Below, piece by piece: positions 33,052 through 44,762 of a stretch of DNA of 64,000 nt. Position numbers and translations under genes: made by a program. Under the pieces are notes generated by a model that was given only the letters and a program-made list of their open reading frames with translations, was not told the origin of the DNA and searched no databases. The stretch's first letter is position 1, and each line of letters begins with the position of its first letter. Source of the stretch: Hyphodiscus hymeniophilus (taxonomy: Eukaryota; Ascomycota; Leotiomycetes; Helotiales; Hyphodiscaceae); the NCBI GenBank assembly GCA_016508695.1, contig VNKQ01000002.1, positions 682,001-746,000 of the forward strand, in the 5' to 3' direction.

Positions 33052-35312
33052 TCACGCGGAACAACCATCCACCAAGGTGTTCTGGGGCCATTTGTAATTC
33101 GTGTCTTTCCATAACGTCAAGTTGGGATTGGCATAAGGTTCAGGATGGTTGGCGATGTAGGAGGTCGTGGGATAGCCTTCCGGATTACACGTCACAACAG
33201 GGTCACTGTAGAAAATCTCCGGGTCAGCAAAACTTCGTGCAGGTCGTTCAGAGTCTCGTTCAGGAAACACAAGGAGTGATCAGGTCTGTTTCATGCCTTA
33301 CGGTCGCTAGAGATGACATTAATGAGAGGGGAAGAGAGGCTTACGAAGAAGCGTCCTGATAAATTCGGACATAATCGAAGCGCATCGTCGCTGGCATAAG
33401 CTCGGCCAAGTTTGGAAGGAATACCTGGGCAAAACTGTTCGACATTCCGAAATTCATGACCAAAGCCAGCGGCTCCTCAGGGATCACACGTTGGCCAACG
33501 TTGCCATTCGGTCTGACAGCTCGATGGTCCACTTTCCAAGTATAGTCATCCCCAACAAACCAACTGATGTCGCCGGATGCTCCAGGTGTATATTCAAACC
33601 CATAAGTTTGGTATTGTTTTCCATCATACCAGTCATCGTTGAGCCAAGTAACGCCGGACAAAGCCTCCTGATAAGGACCACCACGATAAGAGTTCATTCC
33701 CGTAATCTGATGGTCGTATATCTCAAGGAAGTCGTAATCAGGCTGGTACCAAATATCGAACGGAGCAGCTTGGAAAGATTGAGACGCCGTTCCAGTAGCC
33801 GCATCGAATTGCCCAGGACCCATAAATCCAACACTTGCTTCAAGAGCATCGATTTCTGGTGCAGATCGAGAAATACCAGGAGAAGGATGATCTTCGCCAT
33901 TGCATGTGCAAGCTGGCAGTCGCATTCCAGGAAGTAAACTGAGTCCGTCTGGAGCACTTTGATTCGCCGTAATACCAGCATCGCACTTATCCCAATAACT
34001 GTACGGCCATGTGCCATCCGTCGTCGCAGGATATCCAGGTCTTCCAAGATTGCCCATAGCCCAAAAACCGGGCCAGAAACCCTCAATATCTCCCCGGCCT
34101 GGCAGCGAAATACTAGCTTCCAATCGACCACCTTTGAAACACATCTTATTCCATGATTGTACCATTCCAGACCGGTAGTTGAGATTGTGATTCTGGAAAG
34201 CGTCGAACTTGAGGTTGAGAGTTCCATTCGCTGTGGATACAGCATCTGGGTCGTACCATTCAAGATCCTGAGTGACACCATACCAAATGTCCATGCCTTG
34301 GAAGTAAGCATCATCGCCATCATAGAACGTACGTCCGTCGACGTTGAATTCATCAGAAAACTGCCTCATATTAGTTCGAACATCACAGAGAAATTCGCGT
34401 GGAAACCGGCGTGGCAACATACTACGAGGTTCATCTTCGTCCCATCAGCGGCTGTTTTGGTCTTTGCAGAGCTAGGCGTATCCGGATCAATCAGGCCTTG
34501 CCTAACGTTGGCCAGCAAGGCGAACTTGTCTGATAAGCAGAGTGCATTGGAAGCGCAAGTCGACTTCTTTGGCTCTGTGGCTTGTCGAGCAAATGTCCTA
34601 CAGATGATTAGAAAGTGAGAAAACGCTGATGCGGGGGCCCATACAAAGCAGGATATCCAACAAATAGGAACAGCAGGCCAAAGGTTAGGACTGCCAGACC
34701 TCCCACGTTTACTATGCCTCTCTTTGTGAAAATATCACACTTCTCCCTATCATTATCCCCAGGTGCCGGATTATGGAGATAATCGTCCTTCTCTACATCT
34801 TCGGGGAAGAGCAGTAGCCCTGCAGATGGCATTATGTTGTATTTTTCCGACACAGTCTGCGTGTTGATGAGGTCGTCATCACTCCCTGCTCGAGAAGGAG
34901 CCCTGGAGTCGTCAAACGGGGATGCAAAAGGTCCACTCTTACTATCCCTACTACCAGCATCTGAACTCCAACTCGTTCTCCTTGAAGACATGGCCGATAC
35001 GGATCGTGATATGGGGCTGTCACCTGGATTGTCTTGGTATGGTCTAACAGGGCCTCTTGCTCTTGAGGGTGGTAGTAGCATTTCTGACGATTGTCCCATG
35101 TCTGGAGCACCATATATTTGAGGACCACTTCCCGACCGTGTTGGCTGACCCAACGAAGGTCGTTGTGGGAGTAATTCTCTCGAGAAGCCCGGTGTGCCTC
35201 CTCCGGACTGTGAGCTGTCCGTTCGTAAACCCTCTACCAAATTTCCTCCACTGCCTGAGTTGACCGTGATATGAGGAGGCCGCCGAGGCGCCAGAGAGTT
35301 GTCGGAAGACAT
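33052..35312 (-). CDS. kre6: beta-1,6-glucan synthesis protein, Kre6/Skn1 type (GH16)
   Basis: Type II membrane protein needed for cell-wall beta-1,6-glucan. Four exons (35312-34645, 34597-34423, 34360-33345, 33205-33052) give 670 aa. I start at the ATG giving MSSDNSLAPRRPP; upstream there is only TTG. Residues 1-195 are a Ser/Pro-rich cytosolic tail. A membrane anchor follows near 198-218 (VNVGGLAVLTFGLLFLFVGY), then the lumenal GH16-like domain (FSDEFNVDGRTFYDGDDAYF). The catalytic-type motif EIDALEAS is near residue 451, so both glutamates of the ExDxxE signature are present. The last exon encodes VTCNPEGYPTTSYIANH and a final cysteine, as in relatives, after an unusually long 139 nt intron. 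Confidence 0.93.
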
Positions 35313-37508
35313 TATGTGTAAAACGGATAGGCGCAACTTTGTCTCCGAAAGGACCTTATCATCTGTCGTGCCGATGTCTTGATTGAAATCCTTGGAGACA
35401 ATTGGAATGTGGGAGCGAAGTGAGCGTCAAAGGAATGTGCTGCGAGACAGGAAGTGAGAAGGCTCCCTCGTCTGGTCAATCTCTTCAAGGAGATTCTTCG
35501 TCAAAAGCTTATGTGTGTCGTGATTGTAGGACTGAGGTTGTGGGGCCTTGCAGCGTGAGGGACGAGGAAAGGTGAAAGGTGACCTAAAGACGGACAGAAT
35601 AAGGAGGTCCGCGAGAAGACCTGTGGGTCGTGAACGAAAGGAAACGCTGAAACGAGTGTTGGATTGCGGACTATTCAAAGATCAAGCGTGTCGATGTAGC
35701 ACAAGACCCTTCATGGACGTCGAGACGGTGTTGGTGATATGGCGTTGAGTATGTTGAACACGAGGAGCTTCGTCACCTCTGCTGCTCTGCTGTGGTTCAG
35801 GAGGGCTGGCTGGGCATGAAATTCCTGATGTGAGATTGGCGCTTAGCTAGTCTGAGTTGGGGAAAGGGGGCAATATCGGTGCACGGAGGCAGGCACCAAG
35901 AGCTATGGGAGAGGAGAATTACGGCAGGGCCACCAAGGCTTTTGCATTATTTGATTTCCTCCCTTTCGCCCATGCAAATCTACCCCCGTAGCGAATACGG
36001 TTCGCAGCTTTCTGGCAATTGAGCTATGCAGAAACAATGCGAATAGTTCATGTCCTGCTCGTTCAACCGGCTGCTGTCAGTCGCCGACAGTCAGGACTCA
36101 GTCAGCACTTCAAGGTTCTCGTCCAGTGTCTGGAGGCCCTAAGCTGACAGCCGGATTGAGGGCAGTTCCACCCAGTACGAGGACGGAGGAGCCTCTCTAG
36201 TTCAGGGGCAAAGTATCATGTCCACTGTAATACTGGCTTCCAAATCATTACATGGGATTGTAATGGACCGTTCCTCTCCCCTATCTCTGCTCGTCTTGTC
36301 AATGTTGTTGTAGTTCAACATTATACTTCATTGTTCCTCTGCTCCTTACTCGATGGTCCTCACACTTCTCCTTCCCGTTGAGCCTCTCGCATCATTCAAT
36401 ATCGATATCTCCCGGGCTCGTCCCCCTATCTCGCCTTCTTCCCCCAAGTCGGTGGCGGTATTCTGTACCTATTTTGGTTTGTGCCAGTAAGATCGCAGCC
36501 CCTGCAGCACAGCCCAGCCTCCTCGCCTTCCAGGCCGATCTAGCATGCATCCCCCTTGAAGAATGACTGCATCTTGAGATTCTAGCCCGAATCATAGCCT
36601 GCTGAGAGTCTTGTGCTTCTTGAGCCTCTCGAATCCATCTCTTCTCCTCCTAACTCAGCTCTCTTCTCTCTCCGTCTGAGTTGGAGCATCTTCCAAAGAG
36701 TGAGTTCGCTTTTCCACGTGCTCACCTAGACATCAAGAACTTTTGCTGTGGAGTCCATACCGGAAGTAGGTAGTACAAGCATGAAGACTAAAGAGCGGTG
36801 CAATTTCGGAGGCAGACCTTGATTTCCGGTTCTGCGGCATTTCGCACGTGACCAGACCCACGTTCTTCAAACTGAAGCCGTTGGAGATCTTGTGGAACGC
36901 TAGAACCTTGTTGGACGATCCCTTCGTACTACGGTGAATTGTTTTTGTGTCGCATATGTAAATCTGCTGCAAGGTGTCCCCAATAATTCAAGGAAAGGAG
37001 TTCTGGACATTTGAAACTCGAGTCACGAGGATGCATGGATATGTTACGAGGAGTAAGACAACTATTTTCAGAGATAAATCCTAGTTCATACTGTGTATGT
37101 CCAAGTACCTTACGATTCTCATTCTTTAAAGTCTCTCATTAGTAATGCTCCACAGATCGAGTACGAGTGGCTGATTCTTTGTATCGATTTATGAAATCAA
37201 CAATTTATATGAATGCAATCTATCTGTTGCATTACTGACGTCCTCAGCGCAAGCTTGATGAATTGCTCTTTGGAACACAATGTTTGGAAAATGCCAATGG
37301 GTAGTGCTGATAAGTGTCACTATTTCTCCCGAAAAGAGTAGTTGTGATAACTGTCAGCCAATATCATATTGCAACTTATGGTTTTGCACACCACTTATCC
37401 AATAAGAACAAGACAAAAACGTCAACAATTGAATCCTCAAGACCTCTCCTTAAACCTGAATCGGCAATTATTTGTAAGACCATACTGACAGTGGAAAACG
37501 GAAGACCT

Positions 37509-37703
37509 ATGAAGCATAGCTACTACTTACCGCATTATCAATCTCTGAAAGTAACGCTGTTGGACAAGCATACGGATGACCTGTTTGAACTGGTGGAAAT
37601 GGCCTTGATGGACCTCCACCGACCTCTTGAGTATCGAGATTTTCCCGCCATCACGGACGCCGCGGAAAGAGAAGAGTTCTCACGGCTCAGACTAGATGGT
37701 TAA
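37509..37703 (+). CDS. unrecognised 64-residue ORF, doubtful
   Basis: ATG-started end of a 130-codon open frame that has only GTG further upstream. The peptide (MKHSYYLPHYQSLKVTLLDK ... FPAITDAAEREEFSRL) has protein-like composition, acidic and leucine-rich. No family recognised. It may be a remnant or the last exon of a small gene. Confidence 0.22.
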   Translation: MKHSYYLPHYQSLKVTLLDKHTDDLFELVEMALMDLHRPLEYRDFPAITDAAEREEFSRLRLDG

Positions 37704-37736
37704 CTCTCGTGTCGCACATCCTGTCGGGCGTAAGTT

Positions 37737-37778
37737 GTCAATGTCGATGTCGATGTCGATGCCAATCTCGATGTCGAC
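37737..37778 (-). repeat. short imperfect CATCGA hexanucleotide repeat
   Basis: On the plus strand GTCAATGTCGATGTCGATG followed by two diverged units and GATGTCGAC. It is the same hexamer, on the opposite strand, as the repeat at 21468-21531. Confidence 0.8.
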
Positions 37779-38232
37779 AGCCTCTTCCTGTCGAGCCTCT
37801 GGCATCGATGTACCATCTATGAATCTAACCGGTATAACACAAGATAGATGGGAAGCAGTCTGTTCAGGCATCATGGGCTGTGATAGGTGTGACAGGATCC
37901 TTAATCAAGACTAAGGTGTTCTCTGGAGGTATGAGGATTGGCCATGCCAGTGCTGGGAAGCTGATGGCATGGTTTTGTGATTTCATAACGCTTGTAGTAT
38001 GAAAAGATTCTCTCAGGGAGGACCATTGCCGAGTTGAATCGGGCGATGGGGATGAATATATAAGACAGTTGGTCCGGCGGTGTAATTGAGCCATTTCCGA
38101 CATCTCAGCAAGAAAGCTTCCAAGGCCACTGGAGCGTGGAAGACACTAATGGTCAGTACTGAGACAATCTTGATCCCTTCCATTTTGTCATAAATTAAAT
38201 ATCCTTGGTCTGATCGATGCCAATGTCAACGC

Positions 38233-38800
38233 CTAACTCTCAACGGCCAGCGCCTTGACACCAACCAGCTTTCCTGCTTCAACACCAACAACGAAATACT
38301 CCGCCCTCGTCCCATCCCTCGCGATCCTATAAACCCTAACATCACTCCCCTTCGTCTCCTTCCTCACCGCATCAACCAACGCCTTGTACTGTCCCTGCGG
38401 ATCCCACTCCCCAACATCCATAATACCGACATCTGCATCCTTTGGGCTCGGGTGATTGACCAGCTTCGCAAACGTCTCTGCACATCTACATCAGCATATG
38501 GCCCTCTCCACCTGTGAGCGAAACTGTATCTTATGATCCAAAGAAAGAGGAAGAGAGGAACATACCTTCATCCGGCAACCCACTTCCCCCACACTTCAAA
38601 ACGACTGGCTCAAACGGCTCATCCGCATCAGAGACATAGAAAGCATCACTCGTAGCCTCCTTTAACGCAGCCGGTACCTTCACGCCGGGATCAACAGCCT
38701 TCAATTGGATCTTCCCCCCGCTCTGCGGCTTCGCCGCGCCGGCATTCGGGTCTTCGTTGGCTTTGTCCAGGAAGGACGCGTAGTCTTCATCTGATGCCAT
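38233..38800 (-). CDS. NuiA-like (nuclease A inhibitor fold) protein, probably mitochondrial; true start uncertain
   Basis: Two exons (38800-38566, 38477-38233); from the only in-frame ATG the product is 159 aa (MASDEDYASFLDKANEDPNA...). The second half matches the NuiA-like pattern: FYVSDADEPFEPVVLK, ETFAKLVNHP, QYKALVDAVRK, DVRVYRIARDGTRAEYFVVG. Cyanobacterial NuiA inhibits the nuclease NucA; fungal relatives are annotated by similarity only. The frame stays open upstream to past 39000 and encodes an Arg/Ser/Thr-rich stretch (IARTRAKISASYSTNKYTPP) typical of a mitochondrial presequence, but it has no ATG. The real start is therefore in a missed upstream exon or was lost by a base error. Function is unproven. 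Confidence 0.7.
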
Positions 38801-38994
38801 CTTGCGCTGCTGCGTACCCTCGATTGCCTCGCTCGTAGGTCCTGTGGCGCTGGTCGGAGGAGGTGTATATTTATTCGTGCTGTACGAAGCAGAGATCTTA
38901 GCTCTCGTTCTCGCGATTGTAGAAGTAGAGGTGACGTCTCGCAGACTCCCAAGCGCAGCCCCAATTCGAGGAGGAGGAGAAGCAGAGGAAATGC

Positions 38995-39264
38995 TCACGA
39001 AACGGAGAGCGGCGCCTCGACCGCAAGATTCCTTTCTGTCTGGCCTATGCCCTCTGCTCCAGCTGCAATAGGTGGAGGTACAGTAGCTAGATGTTCGTCC
39101 TGTAGCCCTTCGACAGCTCCGTGCGTTTGCGAGGGCGCGAATGGTTGCTCGTTTGTTGTAGCTGGTGGAGCTACTCCTGCTGGGCTCTTTTTGGCTGCTC
39201 TCTTGTCGCGCGACTTCTTGATCGAATCTTTTGCTACCAGGTATAAGGAAAGTATCACACCCAT
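38995..39264 (-). CDS. small basic/Ala-rich hypothetical protein
   Basis: ATG at 39262-39264 opens 89 codons: MGVILSLYLVAKDSIKKSRD, then KRAAKKSPAGVAPP and an acidic-to-neutral Pro/Ala/Glu-rich tail ending APLSVS. A hydrophobic N-terminus followed by a Lys/Arg-rich segment is seen in several short uncharacterised fungal proteins. It overlaps, in another frame, the ATG-less upstream extension of the NuiA-like gene, so only one of the two is likely coding here. Confidence 0.35.
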   Translation of the reverse strand: MGVILSLYLVAKDSIKKSRDKRAAKKSPAGVAPPATTNEQPFAPSQTHGAVEGLQDEHLATVPPPIAAGAEGIGQTERNLAVEAPLSVS

Positions 39265-39615
39265 ATCAAAGAAAGGAAGTTGATGAGTTCTTGGCAGGGA
39301 AATTGTCGGAGTGGGGTACAGATGGGACGTGCAGTGATGACGATGTTTGGCACTCAATGTAAGTAAATTTTATTGCCTGAACAGCGAATTGAGCCACACC
39401 ATCTTGAAGCTTCACATCGAGGAGAAAGGCGTCACCAATATTAACCAATGTCACAGTCAAGGATGAGAAGCAGTGTTTTGACATGTCATTCATAGCTTAG
39501 CTAGCCATATCCATGCCCATTCATGGCAATTGATCACAGGAAGCACAAATGCCGAGTAATCCCCTTGACCGATGATATCGCAAAGCCGAGAAAGAAACAA
39601 AACCAAGAGGCCATT
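39265..39615. other. spacer between the small hypothetical gene and rpl3 3' end
   Basis: 351 nt with no coding signal; includes the rpl3 3' flank. Confidence 0.4.
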
Positions 39616-41017
39616 TTACGAAGCTTGGGCAATATCCTTCTTGAGCGTACCGAGGAATCCGTGCTTCTCTGTGGGGGTTTGGTAAGCACCGTGACCGAAC
39701 TTCGACGATGTATCGATCCATTTTAATTCGACCTTCTCCAATGCCTTTCGGGATGTGTGAACGAACATAGACTTGCGGAGAGTCATAACACGCTTCTTGA
39801 CACCAGGAACGGAACCCTTGACCATAATGAAGTCGTTCTTGACCTCTCCGTAACGAACGAAACCACCCATGCTATCGAATGTCAGCAAGGCTCGTCAAAA
39901 TATACATAGGAATACTTACGGAGTGATTGCCTTCTTGGAAACATCGAACTCAGTAGAGGCATTGTTAGCATCATCACCCTTGCCAATACGATAGACCTTG
40001 TGGTTGGTCGAGGTACGGTGATGGTATCCGTCTTGACCAGCACGAGCGACAGTCCATTGGACGTGGGAAGGATGCCAGGCACCAATACAAGCAACCTTTC
40101 GGAGACCCTTGTGTGTCTTTCTCGGAAGCTTCTTGGTTCCCCATCTGCTTGTGACACCAGAGAAACCGTGACCCTTGGTCACAGCAATGACATCGATCAT
40201 CTCATCCTGCTCGAAGATGGAGGCAATCTCAACTGGCTTCTCGAAGAGACCGCTGGCGAAGGTGACCTTTTCGGCAACGCTGCCTCCGTTGACTTGGATC
40301 TCCATCAAGTGAGCCTTCTTTTGCTTGAGAGGAGTCTTGCGGATTTGAGTGTGGGCGAGGACACGGACAACAGTGCAGTACTTCTTGATGCGCTCGAGCT
40401 CACGGGTGATTGAGGAGCCAGAGTTCTCGGAGTGCTTCTTGGCGTATCTGGTGAAGGCCTTCTTCTTGCTCTTGTACCAGTTCTTGTAGAATCGGCGCTT
40501 AACCTCATCACTCAAGTGCTCAGCCCAAACAGTCGTAAGAGATCGGAGACCACGAGGAGTCTCGATATAACCAACAAGACCAACAACGATCACCTAAAAA
40601 GATGTTAGCCATTGGCACAAAGCCAAGCGGGCTGCATTGTTCGTACCGGTGGTGTCTCAATGACAGTAACAGCCTCAACAACCTCCTTCTTGTGTGATTT
40701 CGCTCCAGGTCGGTCGAGATCGCGAACGATGGTGGTCATACCAGCCTTGTACCCGAGGGTTGCGGTTAGGTGGACGGGTTTCTTTGGGTCATCCTTGGGG
40801 AAGCTGGTGGGTTTAGAAGGTCAGCGCAATCCAAGATGGCCAACAACTTGTAGTTTGCAAAAGAATTGACACTCACGACTTGACCTTTCCTCTATGGCGG
40901 GCAGCTCTCTTGCGAGGCAAGAATGCCAGCGAACCGTGACGAGGAGCCTTTCGAATTATTAGCACAGTTCAATCTGGGCTTTCAGAAGAGGCTTACCTCA
41001 AACTTTCTGTGAGACAT
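39616..41017 (-). CDS. rpl3: 60S ribosomal protein L3 (uL3)
   Basis: Large-subunit protein at the peptidyl-transferase centre. Five exons (41017-40997, 40947-40877, 40803-40647, 40593-39920, 39871-39616) give 392 aa, close to the usual 387-390. The first exon is only seven codons, MSHRKFE, as often in fungi. Then come RHGSLAFLPRKRAARHRGKV, FPKDDPKKPVHLTATLGYKA, the W-finger region GHGFSGVTSRWGTKKLPRKT, and the highly conserved ACIGAWHPSHVQWTVARAGQ with the histidine modified in yeast. Codon use is strongly biased to C-ending codons, consistent with high expression. A CACGTG box lies about 220 nt upstream of the start. Confidence 0.97.
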
Positions 41018-41745
41018 AGTTGGCTATATCACTCGTCAGTATGTTTCAAGGTGAATTGGAGCCTCCGCAGGCCCAGTCTTTATCATCGCTTGGAGAGAAG
41101 ACGTGAGTACGTACCGATTTGTCGAAGTTGTTGATTAAGAGTTCGTCTTCGCAACAGATCGAACTCGGAAAATCCGACATAGAAAGTTTTGGTGTGGGAG
41201 CTAAATTAACCGAGCACGAGAAAGAACATTGGGACCACGTGACTTAAGACACTGCGACGGGGATACGCCCAATGAAGAGTTTATCAGTTCTTCAAGAAAG
41301 GGGAACGAAAGCCAGGTGGTTTAGTGACTTAAGTGCTCGTTTTCCCACATTAGACTTTGAAGCTCTTGTGATGGCTACGCTACTGTCCTGCTTCCAACAT
41401 CCCAATCGCTCAGACGTTTCTGAAGCGACAGAAATTATCACTGACTAACATCACCATCTTCTCAAGAATCTTGAAAACTCCAGATTCAGATATTTGTATT
41501 CGCTGTAACGAATGGATTCAAATTTCCTCTAATATGGTTACCCTTTATCTCTTGAGTCTTGACTTAAGTCTCATCATAAAAGCTTTCACAACTTGAAGCG
41601 ATGCTCGGAATCAGAGAATCCAGTCACTCACAATTGGATATAACACATATACACATATTTCAAGGTTTCATTCAAGCCACGAATTAACTAGAGAACTGTG
41701 GTTTACACGTTGAGCTCGAAAGCTAGCAAAAAAACAAACTTAAAA
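41018..41745. promoter_or_regulatory. rpl3 promoter and cyc8 3' flank; CACGTG at 41236-41241
   Basis: The CACGTGAC sequence upstream of a ribosomal protein gene fits a Cbf1-type site, known in ribosomal promoters of several ascomycetes. The rest shows no gene. Confidence 0.35.
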
Positions 41746-44700
41746 TCAAGCAGAAGTTTCGACTTTTGGTTGCCCATTCGGCAGACCATTAGCGTGGCTG
41801 TGAACGCCATTGGGAGAAGAAGTCTTGGCATCTCCAGCAGCAGACCCAGGACCTGACACAATGGCTCCCTTCTTTTCCTCGTCTCCGTCATCATCGTAAT
41901 CTTCATCGACGTCCATCTTTCGTGCGGCTCTTTCGGGCTCACTGACAGGGGCGGGTGGGGGAGGAGGCTGGAGGAGTTGCTCTCTCTCGCGTTGCTCCTC
42001 AGGGACATACTCCTTGGAAGGTGGTGGTGGCAGTTCATGGATAGGTGTATGCAGAGGCGTGTGCACAGGTCCGGGCCCTTGTTGCATCGATGGCAAATGG
42101 GCTGGTGGAGGGCCGTGCGTTGGAGGATGATGAGCTGCCTCTGATGGATGGTAATTCTCATTAGCACGTCGCAGATCCTCAGCACGACGTTGATCTTCCG
42201 AGCGGCGTAAATCATCTGAGCGTCTCTGATCATCAGCTCGGCGTTGCTCCTCAATCCGCCTTTCATCGGCACGGCGAGCTTCAGACGAGCTGCGGCGGAA
42301 TGGTTCTCCCAAAGGCGTAGAGGGTCTGCGGTGATGCATGTCATCCATCCGAGCTCGGTTCTCGTCTGAGGCGGGTTTCTTCATTGATGGCTCATCCTCC
42401 CATTCTCGCATTCTCTTTGGGCCCGCTGATGTAGGCCTGTCGCTATTGCGTGCTTCAGCTGCGGCCTCGGCTGCAACCAGAGCGGAAGCAGGGGGTGGGG
42501 CCCCGCCTTCAATGCCCCCAGGATTGGAGATGTCCGGGTGATGGTATTGATGGGGATAACCAGACTTCGGCGATGGTATTCTATTGTCCATGATCGGGCG
42601 AACTTCAGGTCGGGGACTGTTCCCACGTCCGAAAGGCGGGAGAGCACCAGGAGCGGAGCCATTCATGCCATTCTGAGTAGGAGGCAGAGGAGTAGAAGCA
42701 CCAGGACCAGCATAATTGGGGTTTGAGACACGCTGGGGTGGTTGGGATGGTGGTGGACCTTGGGACTGCGGTGGAGGTGGTTGCGGTAGCCCGGGTCCTG
42801 GATATGGCCCCATTGCTGCGTGATGTTCACGAGGGGGAGACCGGCGAGGTGGTGGAGGTGGTGGGCGATTGTCAGGGCCGTTGTATGCTCGCATTTGCTG
42901 ATCTTGTCTCGGACTTGGCGCACGTGGTGGGGGCGGGATAGGACCTCGAGGTGGCTCACGTTGGTCGTATGGGTTTGGTGGTTGAGGTGGAGGATTAATC
43001 TCAGCAAGTCGTCCGCCCCAGTTCCCTGATGGTCCAATAGGCGGCCCCGGAGGTGGCGGTTGAGAAGCAGCGGTTCCCCATTGCGGACCTGGAGGTCCGA
43101 CGGCTCCAGTAGCTTGATATGCTTGGGGATGAACGTCTTGAGGCAGCGGTGCGCTGGTTTGCACAGGCATACCATTTGACTGTCCACTGCGAAGTAATTG
43201 AAGACGTGCCTTGATGTGGACATTCGTGGGATCGAGTTCGGCAGCACGTTGATAGGCATCCAGAGCATCAGTTATCTGATTGTTACATGATTCATACTGC
43301 AGCAACGATCAGTAGGGTTTCAAACGAAATCTGCTGAAGATGAAGCAAACTTACCAAAGTCCCTAGGTCGTACCAGACCTCGGAGATGTACGGATTCAGC
43401 CGTATCGCACGGGAATATGCATCAAGTGCATCTCGGTACTGGTTGATTTGGTAGTACAAAACGCCAATCGAGCACCAAAACGTCGGGTTCCGGCCGTCGC
43501 GATAGACGGCTTGTTGATACGCCTCATACGCCTTGGGATACTTCTGCTGTGACATGTAACACCGACCAAGCAGATACCAACTTTGTGCATCACTTTGATC
43601 TGCCACGTGTTAGGGCGTGCAATGTAGGACTTGTTGGACGAGTCTCACCAGAATTGACGGATTTTTCCAGGTACTCAATCGCTTGTTCTTGGCTGCTGAA
43701 GCTGTTGCTCTGTTGGTGATGCAGCCAGCCAAGCTGCTGGAGGACTTTTGCATGATTTGGATCTCGATCTAGCACACGTCTATATGCCATTTTGGCATTG
43801 TCATACTTTGGTTGCGTCAGATGTTGCGCAGAGCGTGGTAGGAAATTTGCTCACATCTTTTTGCTGCTCGTGGACATGACCGATCTGAAACCAGATGTCC
43901 TCTTCTGTCAAAGGGGTTGGTGGAACAGAAACAATATATCGGAAACACTAGTCCAGTCAGTATTTCGTGATCAACAATAATTACATATAGAAGTTACCTC
44001 GAGACTCTGCTGATATTTTTGTTGCTGCTTGTAAATTATACCGAGACGGAAATAGATTTCATTCGCCTTCTCAAAATCGGGCTGCATCCTCATAACTTGA
44101 GAAAATGCTTCCTCGGCATGTTCGAGGGAACCATAGCGATCATATAAGATCCCAATACCGTACCAAAGCTTGGGTTCCTAGTACATCTATTAAAATTGTT
44201 CATCTGCAGTTGTCGGACACCAACCTTGGGATCTCTGAGATGATAAAGAGCTTGCTGATAGGCAGAGTATGCTTGCTGTAGATCGTCCATCATTAGGTAG
44301 CAGTGACCTACAATACCATTAGCTGAGAATGTCAATCATGGCGCAGACCAGCTCACCGAGACTTCCCCAAACATCTCCATTATTGTTGTCAAGCTTGAGA
44401 ATGTTTTGGAGATATTCGACAGCTTGGTGGAAGTGTTCCTGTGTCCGAAGAATACAACTGATGGCGTTCATTGCTGGAATTGACCTTGCATTGGAACGCA
44501 GCGCATTTTCATATGCGAGCTTGGCCTCGTCGAGGTTGCCCATCATCTCAGCTAGACTCCCTAAGATCTCCGTTAATGCCATCACATATTAATGTAAGGC
44601 GGCTCACTTACCAATTTGCAACCAGACGGCTTCGTTCATCGCAGCCATTTGTTGTGAAGCTGGCCATTGCTGCTGAGGTGGCATGCCAGGCTGCGGAGGC

Positions 44701-44762
44701 CCACTTGGAGGACCGTGGTGCATTTGCATGCCTGCAGGAGGCGATGGATGATGAGTCGCCAT
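41746..44762 (-). CDS. cyc8: general transcriptional corepressor Cyc8/Ssn6 (TPR protein)
   Basis: Partner of Tup1 in the global corepressor complex. Eight exons (44762-44612, 44560-44357, 44307-44225, 44177-43998, 43947-43855, 43805-43649, 43599-43355, 43296-41746) give 887 aa with all phases consistent. A short Pro/Gln/Met-rich head is followed by about ten TPR units from residue 45 to 400 (for example GSLAEMMGNLDEAKLAYENA, FRLGIIYKQQQKYQQSLE, GRCYMSQQKYPKAYEAYQQA, AYSRAIRLNPYISEVWYDLG). The second half is Pro-rich, then a charged Arg/Asp/Glu region of RRADDQRRSDDLRRSEDQRR type, and a short acidic stretch near the end. The TPR exons are cut by small introns, while the disordered half is one exon. 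Confidence 0.95.

Larger units (their letters stand above)
35313..38232. other. 2.9 kb intergenic region between kre6 promoter and the NuiA-like gene
   Basis: Contains the kre6 promoter and 5' leader, pyrimidine-rich stretches near 36300-36670, a CATCGA-type repeat (37737-37778) and one small ATG-started frame (37509-37703). No convincing larger gene. Confidence 0.4.
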
